Assembly (NCBI GenBank): GCA_951799405.1
Contig: OX637363.1
Location: 8,060,001 to 8,124,000 of the forward strand
Reading direction: 5' to 3'
Length of the DNA stretch: 64,000 nucleotides
Origin: Agapetus fuscipes
Lineage: Eukaryota > Arthropoda > Insecta > Trichoptera > Glossosomatidae
Shown: positions 1 to 10,299 of the stretch, one piece after another
Numbering within the stretch: the stretch's first letter is position 1
Layout: each line of letters starts with the position of its first letter
Translations under genes and position numbers: made by a program
Notes under the pieces: generated by a model
What the model was told of the DNA's origin: nothing
What the model saw: the letters and a program-made list of their open reading frames with translations, nothing else
Database searches by the model: none

Positions 1-851
1 AGAATTTTCAGACAATCCCTGTTCAATTCAACATGGTTCGTGTATTATAGACTCTTCTAGAAGGGGGTGTTTTCTCCCTTTGTCAGGAAACGCTGCAGGA
101 GGTTCGTATGGAAAAGAACGCCATCCAATATATACGAGTAGACTAACGTGGAAACTCAATCGTAGCGTTTACTAAAAAATGCATTGGAAACTAAACAACT
201 CATTTCCTATTTAGTTTTTATTGCTTGTTATGCATAGTTGACGTGTTTGGTATGCGCATTGCATTTCTACTCCCTTCCCTTTCTCCTGACCTTTCTTTTC
301 TTATCCCATCATGAGGACAACCCTTTTATATTTGTATTTTGATTTTTATATTTTTATCTTGATTTGTATGTTTTGACATGAAATGTAAATGAATATCTTA
401 TATATGTACAAAACAACTTTATTTAATGCTGTTGTATTCTTGTTGAAAATAAAAATAATAAAATTAAAAAACTCACTGTAGGTGCTGTTTGACATTAGAT
501 ATATTTTTCACACAAAAACGCTTCGTTTAAGTAGAAGCGTGATATTTTGTACTTGTGGCACTGGTAGTCGGATGGAGCTTATTGGATAACGTGATCCCAG
601 AGATTCCCTCCTTTACAGAAGCTTTAAACTCTTTTTCAAAGCAGTGCAGCTCCACTGGCTGTGAAATAAAATTTACTGCAGCTCCATGATGCGCTACTGT
701 CAGTTTTTGGATAGTTTTGACTGTAATAAAATACGTGTTGCCGCATTGTAGACATAAAGGTACGTGGTTATATTCCTGAAAATCAAAAAATATGAAATAT
801 TGCGTTTTGTATGCTTAGATGATTTGGTGAACGTTTATTGTTCGAATCTAT
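1..851. other. No gene recognised
   Basis: This is AT-rich sequence with no coding region I can support. A pyrimidine-rich patch lies near 270-300 and AATAAA-like runs near 450-470, but no transposon ends or repeats shared with the rest of the window were recognised. Confidence 0.5.
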
Positions 852-1095
852 CGGTGCTATTCTTAGACATTTTAGTCGTCCGTTGAGCCCACGCTTTGAC
901 AAACTAATGATGCATTTGTATGAAGACCTGTCAATCCAAGATGGCCGCAAGCGAACAGCTGATTATTCTTTATAAAAATATTACCAAAATACGGTAGGTA
1001 AGAATGACCGTGGTGATGAGACTTCCAGCCCAGGCATCATTAGTTTGTCAAAGCGTGGGCTCAACGGACGACTAAAATGTCTAAGAATAGCACCG
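852..1095. mobile_element. Composite MITE with perfect 62-bp terminal inverted repeats
   Basis: Bases 852-913 are the exact reverse complement of 1034-1095, beginning CGGTGCTATTCTTAGAC. The 120-bp centre is the middle and right half of MITE family F (compare 25534-25700), ending GATGAGACTTCCAGCC; F's left half is absent and the outer arm stands in its place. There is no coding capacity, so mobilisation would need a transposase from elsewhere. A second, diverged copy with the same composite plan lies at 30046-30286, so the fusion was amplified as a unit. The superfamily is not determined because I see no clear target duplication. Confidence 0.85.
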
Positions 1096-1145
1096 TATGT
1101 GTTTATTTTTGTTTCAAGTTCAGAGGTTTTTTTAGAAATATGCAA

Positions 1146-1250
1146 TTAATGACCAGTCAGTGGTCTAGTGGCTAACGCTATGGACTCTTAATCGGAAAGG
1201 TGGTTGGTTTGAAACCCGGCAAATTATGGATTCGAACCAGGCAACTTCAT
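1146..1250 (+). repeat. tRNA-like SINE head (diverged)
   Basis: GTGGTCTAGTGGCTAACG resembles a tRNA D-arm and RNA polymerase III A box. GGATTCGAACCAGG, about 70 bases later, resembles a B box. The body does not fold as an intact tRNA, and no SINE-B or SINE-C body follows, so it is probably an old SINE head. Confidence 0.4.
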
Positions 1251-2549
1251 ATATCAAGCTTGAGGCGATAGACACTGGATTAAACAGCTAGAGAAGACGT
1301 CTTTTTTCATCCATGAAAATTGACTAAATCATTTTTCACATGTCAATTCTTTGAAAGATCTTTTTGTTCCTCGTTTGCTATTATCTAAAGGAATCAAGAT
1401 CAAAAACTCTACCCACATCTTTTAATCTTCAGAAAGAGAATCAAGGGGCGGTTCCATTTGATGTATTTTAAATTTTAAGTATTTTTTTTCTATAATATAA
1501 AAGAAAATATAGCAAAATAGCCACCTATATTTTTGACGTTATTTCAAATATTTTTATCTGCAAGCTAACATTAGACATTACACCTTGTACCCTAGTTAAA
1601 ATCATACTCGTCACGTTTTAACAATAATAAGTGGAACTAAAACGCTCACAAGATTAGATATTTAAGTTTCTGCATATTTTTTGGTACAAAATGTTTAGTT
1701 TAAACGTACAGACTTGTACTTAGAATGGAGGAGTATATTTTAAATCCTCAGGCGCTTTTTAGAGTAAACAACTCCAAATGGAGAAAACTTTGTCGATTTC
1801 TTGCGATACATGGCCAAAGTTTCAGTCAAATAAGTCGAAAATCGAAAAGGAGGGTTTCTTATACAAGGAAATTGTATAGAAAAACATATTGTGTGAGAGA
1901 AAATATTGAATACTTTGAAAAAGGACAATATAATCTTTCAGGATACTGAAAAATTCTTGCCATATAAATCTAATTTTAGTTGCAAAGATCTGTTAAGATT
2001 CAGGATTCAAAATTAATGCATGTCCACACGGGGACACGTGTAAGTTCACTATTACGCGTGCTGCATTTGTATTGTTATGTAAATAACAAATACCATAAAT
2101 GTGAGGTAGGTAAGTAGGTGTATTAATAGCCGATGAGAGTTTGAGTAATTATTATAGGTGCCTAGGAAAGAGACATTCAATTATGTACCTACTGGCAGCT
2201 TTTTGTTCTGGAAGGTTCTAGCAAAATTGGCTTCTACCAACTTTAGGAGTATATAAGGCGCAAGTTGCCTGTAGGTGAGTCAGTTGATATACGTCGCTCT
2301 GCTTTTGAGCAAGAAAGTAAGTGAAGACCAACTGTGAAGTAAATGTAAAGTGCTAAACCATAAATGTGAATTGTTAAAAATAAATATAATTTGTTAGATA
2401 AATCTAAATGTAAAATAAATATCCATGAAACAAGACCAGTTTTGTTAATTAAAAGACTTTTGAACCCTAAAAACACAACAGCGTATTTATAAAATAAAGC
2501 CCAACCTCGAGAGATCTGTATAGGTACAAAAAAAAAATAAACATACTTT
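1251..2549. other. No gene recognised
   Basis: The longest open frame (74 codons at 1725) is lysine/arginine rich, has no recognisable domain and overlaps an antisense frame of similar length, as expected by chance in AT-rich DNA. No repeat termini were recognised. Confidence 0.5.
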
Positions 2550-2574
2550 TTCAAATTAACATTGAAACTTCTGT

Positions 2575-2715
2575 TTAGACATGCCGCATGTGAATTTACA
2601 ACATGAAAAACTCCAAATCTCAATAATAATCATGAACATAAGCCCTGCTACTCTTGCTGACCTTTCCTGAAACAGAGGTGACATTTGTACAGTGGACCAA
2701 TATTTACAGTATGAG
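2575..2715 (-). mobile_element. LINE 3' tail fragment (A-tail), antisense
   Basis: Read on the minus strand it contains the CCTGTTTCAGGAAAGG hairpin, GCAAGAGT, the GGGCTTATGTTCATG stretch and the CACATGCGGCATG hairpin. The terminal TTAGA tail is missing. It faces the sense copy starting 40 bp to the right, making an imperfect head-to-head inverted pair. Confidence 0.75.
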
Positions 2716-2754
2716 TCACTCAATGTCATCAATGCCACCCATCAGAGTCACTCA

Positions 2755-2955
2755 AGTCATCAATGTCACCCCTGTTTCAGGAAAGGTCGGCAAGAGTTGC
2801 AGGGCTTATGTTAATTTGAGAATGGGTTTGTTATATTGTAGGTCCACATGCGGCATGTGTGAGCGCAAAATTATGCATGCCTGCTCGTGGGAATGTATTT
2901 AATATGAATCTCAAATGATACATATCTTTGCAGCGTAGATTTCGATTAAGATTTA
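2755..2955 (+). mobile_element. LINE 3' tail fragment (A-tail), sense
   Basis: It runs from AATGTCACCCCTGTTTCAGG through GTCCACATGCGGCATGTG to ATCTTTGCAGCGTAGATT. It belongs to the subfamily with an intact CACATGC/GCATGTG stem. The first ~60 bases of the conserved tail are missing, consistent with 5' truncation on insertion or a deletion at the inverted junction. Confidence 0.8.
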
Positions 2956-3104
2956 AAACCTAATAGAAAAGTAATAGAAAATTTCACGTTAAGAATATTA
3001 TAGAAGATTTTAACACGCTGTTTATTACTTGGGGTTCTGTGCCATATAATGGGATTGTAAACAACAAAGGTAGGAAATAGTCAGATGGATCGGTCAAGTT
3101 GAAG

Positions 3105-3160
3105 TTAATGACGTCAGGGACGCTGGTTCGAGTCCCCGGAGCGAGAAATAAGCCAATACT
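3105..3160 (+). repeat. tRNA-like B-box segment
   Basis: GCTGGTTCGAGTCCCCGG is a good match to a polymerase III B box, but no matching A box or acceptor stem is visible. It may be an eroded SINE head. Confidence 0.3.
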
Positions 3161-3274
3161 GTGAACGTGCATACACAGAAAGAGCAATTTAAAGCCAAAT
3201 TAAGTCCTTTGACAGAGGAATCACACTGAGAGAACGCATTTCTTTGTTTCAAAGGTTTTTTAAATCGAACAAAA

Positions 3275-3400
3275 TTCCTTGACTTAGAGTATGGTACACT
3301 ATGAGTTGACCACCCATCCTGTAAGAAATCGTTCATTTTTACCAATATCATCCCTGTTTCAGGGAAATACGGTGGCAGTTACAGAGTTTGTGTTAATTAA
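3275..3400 (+). mobile_element. LINE 3' tail fragment, 5' half only
   Basis: TTCCTTGACTTAGAGTATGG, GACCACCCATCCTGTAA and CCCTGTTTCAGGG appear in order. Similarity stops after GTTTGTGTTAATT, so the hairpin-2 region and terminal repeats are missing. Confidence 0.7.
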
Positions 3401-3449
3401 AACCTCATGGTTATAGTTTTATTTTTTAAGTACACGTTTATTTCATAAT

Positions 3450-3670
3450 AGTTGGTGTTATGGCCGAGAAGGGCACAGCTGATCTTTCTAGCGTATTTGG
3501 AAAAGAATAACGCTGGTTCGATCCCCGCCTGGGTCATTTGACCATAACTTTGACCCTGGTTCAACAGATGTCATTGGGTAATTATTAATTAATGATTCAT
3601 TAAAATAAACAATAATAATTCTGGCCAAGCAGAATAGGTTGGTGAATTACATTCCTCTTCACAAATCTTT
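3450..3670 (+). repeat. SINE with Leu/Ser-tRNA-like head
   Basis: GTTGGTGTTATGGCCGAG has the D-arm/A-box pattern of a type II tRNA (Leu or Ser), and CTGGTTCGATCCCCGCC is the B box. After it come CATTTGACCATAACTTTGAC and GTTCAACAGATGT. The same order of blocks occurs in antisense at 41385-41640, which shows a dispersed family rather than a tRNA gene. Confidence 0.7.
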
Positions 3671-3774
3671 TTTTTTATTAAGAAAAAAATAAGAAGAATG
3701 CAATTCACGAACCTACTTTGACTGGCTATCAGCAAGTACATGACTGACAAATATGTTAATTTATATATATAACA

Positions 3775-4185
3775 ATGACTCAATTGTTCACTTTGCCAAT
3801 GCCCCCCTCTGTTTCAGGGAAAGTTGTCAAGAGCTGCAGGGCTCATGTTCATTTGAGATTGTTGTAGGTCCACATGCGACATGTCTTAGCGTTAACTCAA
3901 ACGTGTCTGCTTGTGGGAATGCATTTAATATGAATTTTTTACCTGATGATGACTGAATAGTCGAAAACGTTTGCAATATAATTTAAAATTTATTTTTTGA
4001 ATATATTATATTATTTGTGAAATAAAACAGTGTTTTAAATAAAAGTTAAAGGTGTTGTTTATTAAATAACCAACTAAAAAACATGAATTTTCACAGTGTT
4101 AATACACAAACCATAAAAAATATAACATTTATTTGAATCTCAAATGATATACATCTTTACAACTTATATTTAGATTCAGACCCCA
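3775..4185 (+). mobile_element. LINE 3' tail copy interrupted by a 198-bp insertion
   Basis: The 5' part (3775-3935) runs from TTCACTTTGCCAATG to GGGAATGCATTTAATATGAA. The tail then resumes at about 4134 with TGAATCTCAAATGATATACA and ends near 4185 with TTACAACTTATATTTAGATT. The material between is foreign and is listed separately. Confidence 0.7.
3936..4133 (+). mobile_element. Insertion carrying a hammerhead-like core
   Basis: This segment separates two halves of a LINE tail that are contiguous in other copies. Near its left end it reads CTGATGATGACTGAATAGTC followed by GAAAAC (about 3942-3970). That is a CUGAUGA box, a GACU/AGUC stem with a GAAU loop, and a GAAA box, the layout of a hammerhead ribozyme core as known in Penelope-like elements. 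I cannot identify stems I and III or the cleavage site, and no protein is encoded. The identity is inferred. Confidence 0.45.
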
Positions 4186-4809
4186 TTAAATTCAACCAAG
4201 GCCAATATATCATAGATAAGACACGACGGAACACCGTGTCGCCCTTGCGCTAGTTTAAAAAACGTCATTTCAATTAGTGCCAACGCATTATTCGCTTAAC
4301 CATAGCGTCGACGATATGATAGAATTTTTGGTGATTCTGTAGACAAAAGTTCTGTTTAAGAATGTGTAGTCAAACGACGACAAAGCTACAATTAAAAACA
4401 AAATCTGTTGAAAAGTCTATGTTAGCCTGAGGGGATGAAATCCTTTACGCCGTACTACTTGTAACAGGAGGACAGCCCGAGGAGGGAGGCGGAAGTAACG
4501 CGTGTCTTGGAATCTGAATGTTAAAATAAAATGCTAACCCTTACTATTTGGGGGTAGTGGGGCATTGTACCTACTGGTCTAGGGTGGATCTGAAGCAGTT
4601 GTCACAAACCTACTTTCGAACAGTGACCACGTCCATAGTTTTGATGTGGCTAGGGACTGCTTTTACACTTTTCTTCTTTCGACCAGCGACCACACGTCAA
4701 TCTTTAATTTAAATTTTAATCTGAAATTCCAGTATTCGCATATCTTTATGCATAGAACAGCAACTCCATATTATTTAGCCTATTGCTAACCTTCCTTACG
4801 TCAACATGA
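4186..4809. other. No gene recognised
   Basis: Short GC-richer stretches (4420-4500) contain no long reading frame and match nothing else in the window. Confidence 0.5.
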
Positions 4810-5215
4810 GTAAGTTCATAAGTATCTAAGCTCATTATGTACCTAAATTTGTTTTTGTATTCTTCACTCATAAGGTAAACTCAGCTCATTATATAAAATA
4901 TCATTATGTATCTTACATATCTAAGTTCATTAAGATTCTCAGCTCATTAAGTATTTGAGTGCATTAAGCATCTGAGCTCATTAAGTATCTGGACTCATTA
5001 AGTATCCGGGCTCATTGGTATCTGGGCTCATTAAGTATCTCAGTCCATTAAGTATCTAGGCACATTAAGTATCTGAGCTCATCAAGTATCTCAGCTCATT
5101 AAGCATTTAGGCTTATTATTAAGATTCTTATGTCATATCTAAGCTCATCTTAGCTCTGAAGTAAGTATCTGAGGTCATTTAGTATCTAGCTCTGAGGTAA
5201 GTATCTGAGGTCGCA
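4810..5215. repeat. 17-bp minisatellite array, left arm
   Basis: Imperfect tandem copies of CTCATTAAGTATCTGAG occur about 20 times. The spacing is most regular between 4925 and 5110, and the outer units are degenerate. The unit is the reverse complement of the one at 6086-6272, so the two arrays could pair as long arms of a foldback structure. Confidence 0.85.
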
Positions 5216-5826
5216 TTTTATAGTTATTATTTAGTATAGTTTTACATTTAGTATCGTATTTGCGTTGCGTATGATTTTATCGTGAATTCGACCACTGGTT
5301 CAGTATCACTGTTTCTAGAAAATTCTTTACATGTAGGAATGGTAGGAAAAAGAGAGATTTCACGGCCGCCGGACCATGGACATGTCCAGATTTCGTGATT
5401 TTCAAAGGTCAAGGAAGGGGTGAGTTTGAAAATATCATTTTTGGATTTCTTCGGGTCAACCCGGCTGTTTTCGAGGTACTTTAATTTGATATACTCGTTT
5501 CACTGACGTATGCTGTTCCACCATAAAATGTGGATTTTTTTGTAACTAAAACTGTTTCTCTCACTATCTATGTATACATTAAAAAAAATATTACAGAACG
5601 GGTAGTCAGTCTCATACCAGGTTATAATAATATAACTTATCTCTAAGTCAATGAACACAAATAAACAGAAATACACTACAACACCTTCATGACAATACCT
5701 ATAAATAATATATTCAAATGAAAAGCTATAATTTAAAAGCCTTAGCCGCTACGGTCACCGCACTTACATGCCATATAATTTTTATTTACAAAATCAAGAT
5801 GATATTTACGATTTATTTTTTATTTA
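5216..5826. other. Spacer between the opposed minisatellites, no gene recognised
   Basis: Unique AT-rich sequence with no supported reading frame. If the arrays are the termini of one foldback transposon, this and the MITE to its right would be its interior. Confidence 0.4.
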
Positions 5827-6069
5827 GGGCCTGTTGCACCAACCTCCAATCAATATTTGATTGAAACATCAAATTTGATTGCTTAGTTCTGGTAAGGACC
5901 TCGGTTAAATATATTTTCTCGAAAGTTGGTAAAAATGTGATGGAATTTGAACAGCATATATGATTCACATCAGCTGACTTACGTATATGCGATCAATTGT
6001 TTGATTTGAAAGGGAGAAATCACACTTAATTTTGATTTTCGTCTGATTGGAGTTTGGTGCAACAGGCCC
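5827..6069. mobile_element. Harbinger/PIF-like MITE with TTA target duplication
   Basis: The left end GGGCCTGTTGCACCAACCTC and the right end, reverse-complemented GGGCCTGTTGCACCAAACTC, are near-identical inverted repeats. TTA lies immediately outside both ends (5824-5826 and 6070-6072). A 3-bp TTA duplication with GGGCC-type ends fits non-autonomous PIF/Harbinger elements. At 243 bp it has no coding capacity. It lies just left of the right minisatellite array. Confidence 0.8.
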
Positions 6070-6085
6070 TTAATGATATAATAAT

Positions 6086-6272
6086 CTTAATGAGCTCAGA
6101 TACTTAATAAGCTTAGATACTTAATGAGCTCAGATACTTAATGAGCTCAGATACTTAATGAGCCTGTTTAATTAATAAGCTCAGGTACTTTATGAGCTCA
6201 GAGTCTTAATGAACTCAGATACTTAATGAGCTCAGAAACTTAATGAGCTCAGATACTTAATGAACCTAGATA
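6086..6272. repeat. 17-bp minisatellite array, right arm (inverted)
   Basis: About 11 copies of CTTAATGAGCTCAGATA, best conserved at 6105-6165 and 6215-6260. It is the inverted counterpart of 4810-5215. Confidence 0.85.
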
Positions 6273-6296
6273 CTTTTATACGTGGTGTACCCATCA

Positions 6297-6430
6297 ACCG
6301 CCATTTTTTTCTGTCTTCGCATACTCCTTTCATTTCATTCAGAGTCATACCTTACTTCACCCAAGATCTCCTTTCATTCTGACTCTGGATATCTCGTTCA
6401 AGAATTTCAGGAATTTGTTGATGAATTAGG
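6297..6430 (-). pseudogene. GRGRPRK-type LINE, C-terminal coding scrap
   Basis: On the minus strand it encodes pieces resembling the end of the LINE protein: the SEW/SRTQSE, RR.C, M.L.EMK.V and KDRKKWR segments seen intact at 52735-53215. Frameshifts break the frame. The A-tail that normally follows is absent. Confidence 0.6.
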
Positions 6431-6979
6431 ACGGTGAATCAAAGCAAGGATAAACAGTATTTGTGTAATTTGGAAAGTTATGCAGTTTGACTTATTGCAG
6501 GGTACCAGGGGCGCACGTGTGACGCGGGATGATCAATCAATCGCTCTGATTAAACAACTTTCCTTGCATGCACATGTACGGGCCACGCCCCCTGACGTAC
6601 CTAATCGGAAACAAGCTACCAATAAGCAATTCTGTGCTCCTAATACAACGAGGGGCATCCAGATAATGAGCTTGAATCTCTAGTTCTTATTTACCATCAA
6701 GTCATGTTGGACAAAATATTGGCTAAACAAATTGATTAAAAAAATGTGGAATCCTAAATTACAAACAGTGTTAAGCATTATACGTACATATAAACTAGAA
6801 GCATAGTTTTAGTTTTTATACTATCTTATTTCACAAAAAAGGCAATGCATATTTTTTTATGAAACAATTCGACACAAAACGTGTTTCAAACTTTTTTTAC
6901 AATCTTTAAACTTCTACGATTAAGTTTACTTCGAAAACTAAGTTTACAAGTGCAACTTCATAATGGCTGGTGCAGATTA
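6431..6979. other. No gene recognised
   Basis: A 67-codon frame at 6480 has no recognisable motif. The rest is AT-rich, with poly-A/T runs near 6830-6900. Confidence 0.45.
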
Positions 6980-7185
6980 AAAATGTATAGATCAAATAAG
7001 CTCAAATAAAGGGAATCTGTAAAGTGAGAAAAAGAAAAGAACATGCATGAAGATTGAAGAGAGTGATGAATGTCGAGGAACTGAAATAAATGCGCAAGGA
7101 CAGAATAAAGTGGAGATGCATCTAGGGAGGTACTGGCCACTGCTAGCGGAATGGTGGCTGGATACTGAATATTTATTGAAACTGA
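6980..7185 (+). pseudogene. LINE C-terminal scrap with GGATAC-type 3' end
   Basis: Degraded coding similarity to NLQSGNKRRACMKRVM..E..EVCKDRVKW is followed by GGTACTGGCCACTGCTAGCG and GGTGGCTGGATAC. That is the post-stop block seen in LINE copies ending in ACAAG or GTTACA repeats rather than the A-tail. Confidence 0.6.
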
Positions 7186-7222
7186 ATTAAGGACTGCCAA
7201 CTTAAAAAAAGACTCGTCGCAA

Positions 7223-7645
7223 TATCCAGAGTCATAATAAAAGGAGACCTTGTATGAAGAAGGTTATGAATCTGGAGGAAATGAAAGATGTGTAAGGACA
7301 GAAAGAAATGGCGGTTGATCTGTAGGTAATGTTGGTGGCTAGGACTACGATTTTTTAAATTAGAATTTTGTATTGTGTATTTGTTTTGATGTGTATACAT
7401 ATTAATATTTGTGATTTGAAAAAAATGTAATTTGTTGCGTGTCCTTAACTTATAGATTGGTAAATTGGCTGTAGAAAATGGTTCACTTTGCTTCGTTTCA
7501 GGAAAGGTCAGCAAGAGTTGCATTGTATGTTCATTTAAGATTTGGGTTTTTATGCTGTTAGTCCATGCCTGCTTGTGAAAATGCATATAATGTGAATCCC
7601 CAATGTAACATAGCTTTGCAACTCAGATAAGATTAGCTGTAAGGA
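7223..7645 (+). pseudogene. 5'-truncated LINE: end of ORF plus 3' UTR
   Basis: It begins in the RACMKKVM..EEMK region (frame closed by an in-frame TAA), passes GAAATGGCGGTTGATCTG, a T-rich 3' UTR, then the A-tail from about 7440 to 7640. This is one of five places where the tail is physically joined to the LINE coding end. A 23-base repeat around GCCAACTTAAAAAAAGACTC lies on both sides, at 7196 and 7671. Confidence 0.75.
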
Positions 7646-7704
7646 CTCCTTCTCATCACGTTAGACATGCCAACTTAAAAAAAAAGACTCGTAGCACTTG
7701 TAAC

Positions 7705-8084
7705 CTTGATTTTTGGTTGCCCCTCGTGGCGAGAAAGTTTCCCCTATCTCCTGAATAAAGTATCAGGGTATCGGGCGCGCAGGAGCTGCAGCAGATTGTT
7801 TTTCAATTTGTCTGACCGGCTCTCCCTCCTGGGACGGACGTGTCGCGGCCCGAACACTAAACTCCATAAGAAATGCGCCTATGCGTTCACTACTTGCAAG
7901 GGTTTATACCTCCTGTACCTCCCCGTACAATATGTTCTCCTAATACCATCTTGGGACTCTGAAAAGTTTTATTTTATTTTCTCGAAGTATTTTTTTTAGT
8001 TTCTTTTTTCCTATTACTCTTTCTTTGTTGAAATGTATTTTTACTCTAAATAGGGACTGAGAATGGCAATGGAATGTCTTAATC
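7705..8084. other. No gene recognised
   Basis: A 97-codon open frame at 7706-7999 has an ordinary composition and no domain I recognise. I do not call it a gene. Confidence 0.4.
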
Positions 8085-8330
8085 TAAATCTAAGCTGCAA
8101 AGATATATATCATTTAAGATTCATATTAAACGCATTCCCACAAGCAGAGACGTTTAAGTTTGCGCTAACACATGCCGCATGTGGACCTACCTGGGTTTCT
8201 TGAAGTGGAAGCATTGAAACATTTGAAGGAGTGCAAATTTACATACAAACGTACCTGTGGGCATGCATTGAATATGAATCTAAAATTTGAATGATTTTTT
8301 GCAACTTATATCAAATTATAGATCATTATT
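8085..8330. repeat. Inverted pair of LINE tail fragments
   Basis: The left half (8085-8195) is antisense: CTAAGCTGCAAAGATATATA, CATTCCCACAAGCAG, CACATGCCGCATGTGGACC. The right half (8225-8330) is sense: CCTGTGGGCATGCATTGAAT, GCAACTTATATC. The inner 30 bases are unrelated. The two halves come from different tail subfamilies, so this is two insertions rather than one palindrome. Confidence 0.65.
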
Positions 8331-8689
8331 TTACTAGAACTAATTGAAAGTGTGCATTTGTAATTTTTGTGTTTGTGATGTACGCAAAAAAATGTATCTT
8401 TCTTTGACTCTAAATTTTCTTTGTCATTTTTTCTTCCTGCAAAACGCAAAAAGTTGATTATTTATTCAGGCATAGACCCAAGCAGATAAAATTCTCATGG
8501 TTTCAAGTTTATGGTCTCCCATAAACACCTTCTGCTTCCATGAACACTGAAAAATTCGTACCCCATAGTTTCAGGAGAAAACTAGAAAAAAGGTTGCCGT
8601 TTTGAGATCATAAACACTCTTTTTTAGGTTACCCTGCGATAAATGAAGGACAAGTTTGCTATAAAAAATTCAAATACCTGAAAATACAA
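8331..8689. other. No gene recognised
   Basis: AT-rich sequence with no reading frame or repeat end that I could support. Confidence 0.45.
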
Positions 8690-8965
8690 ACTACAAGTTT
8701 GAGAATAGCGGTACACGATGGCATTTTATTACGGACATTGATGAATGGAAATGAAGTATGGACAGTGAAATGAGTAGGTTTGTACGTTGGGCATGTAGCA
8801 CTTCAGAAGTATGACAGGAAAACCCCCTTGTACATTATTTTCGTCAGTCGTTCATTATCCATTCTTTCTAGATGTCCCAACCCTCTTCATTGTACTCTTT
8901 TAACTTTCACTTCACTTTTAACTCACATTCTCATTTATACTACTTTCATTTGCAGCTCATTATTA
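8690..8965. pseudogene. Two LINE coding scraps in opposite orientation
   Basis: On the plus strand, 8690-8815 encodes a degraded LRIAVHDGILL.TLMNGNEVWTV followed by MTGK, matching MKMAVHNCILLPTLMYGSESWTL of the intact copy. On the minus strand, 8830-8965 encodes a degraded K.KV..RGLGHLERMDNERLTK. The inversion joins two non-adjacent parts of the same protein. Both scraps are repeated at 9791-10020. Confidence 0.65.
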
Positions 8966-9244
8966 ACCCCAAAATTTTTAATGAGTCTTACCAGTCAGCC
9001 CCGATAAGTCAATCATCATTGGAGATGCTTTCACGATTTTTTTCTCTTCGATTTGTAAAATTTTTATCTCTTCGATCCTAACAATTTTAAATTTCACGAT
9101 CTTTGCAATTTTTATCTCTACAATCTTAATTATTTTTATCTCTAGATCGTTAAAAATTTTATTTCTCCGATTTTTACAATTTTTATCTCTATTATCTTTA
9201 CGTTTTGTTATCTCTACGATCTTTACGATTTTATCTCAATCTAT

Positions 9245-9788
9245 CTATAATCTATAATCTAAGTTTCAAGGGTAAATTCATTCAAAGCTCTCAGATGTAT
9301 GCCCACAAACAAACACGTGTAGTTCGCGCTTACAAATGCTGATTGTGTACTTACAAGCAGGGGTGACATTGGCAAAGTGAACCATTTTTTACAGTATGGG
9401 TGGTCAGTCTCATGACTACCTATAAGTCAAGGAATACGAGTAATAAATAACATTTAAGTATAAAAAAAAAAAAAAAACAACAAAATCTTAAAAATAAATC
9501 TATACAAAAAAAGTCAAAAATTTATTATGCAAAAAATGTAGCAAACTAATAAACCAACATTACAAATCAGCATTGCAGATTAAACGCCACTTTTTCCTGT
9601 CCTTGCATACTTCTTTCATTTCATCCAGAGCCATAACCTTTTTCATACAAGCTCTCCTTTTATTATGACTCTGGATATCCCATTCACTCGCTATTTCGAA
9701 AATTTGGCCCATCCATACCTTTCTCGGTCTTCCTCTTCCACGACATCCATCAATTCTTGCAGCATACACTTTCTTCGTCAGTCTTTCC
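9245..9788 (-). pseudogene. 5'-truncated LINE with 3' UTR and tail, antisense
   Basis: The coding part (9560-9788, minus) keeps 69 clean codons: TKKVYAARIDGCRGRGRPRKVWMGQIFEIASEWDIQSHNKRRACMKKVM and the KDRKKWRLICNADL end. An A/T-rich 3' UTR (9450-9545) and the A-tail (9245-9450, ending in TTATAGATTATAGAT) follow on the minus strand. It closely matches the copy at 52735-53548, so both derive from one young subfamily. Confidence 0.8.
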
Positions 9789-10299
9789 TCATTGATGAAT
9801 GGAAATGAAGTATGGACAGTGAAATGAGTAGGTTTGTGCGTTGGGCATGTAGCACTTCAAAAGTTTGACAGGAAAACCCCCTTGTACATTATTTTCGTCA
9901 GTCGTTCATTATCTATTCTTTCTAGATGTCCAAACCCTCTTTATTGTACTCTTTTAACTTTCACTTCACTTTTAACTCACATTCTCATTTATACTACTTT
10001 CATTTGCAGCTCATTATTAACCCCAAAATTTTTAATGAGTCTTACCAGTCAGCCCCGATAAGTCAATCATCATTGGAGATGCTTTCACGATTTTTTTCTC
10101 TTCGATTTGTAAAATTTTTATCTCTTCGATCCTAACAATTTTAAATTTCACGATCTTTGCAATTTTTATCTCTACAATCTTAATTATTTTTATCTCTAGA
10201 TCGTTAAAAATTTTATTTCTCCGATTTTTACAATTTTTATCTCTATTATCTTTACGTTTTGTTATCTCTACGATCTTTACGATTTTATCTCAATCTATC

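Noticed and set aside
4810..5215. CRISPR-like array
   Set aside because: The units are contiguous 17-bp tandem repeats without unique spacers, in animal DNA.
7173..7586. 137-codon minus-strand frame
   Set aside because: It is antisense to a LINE end and A-tail; similar antisense frames appear at other tail copies.
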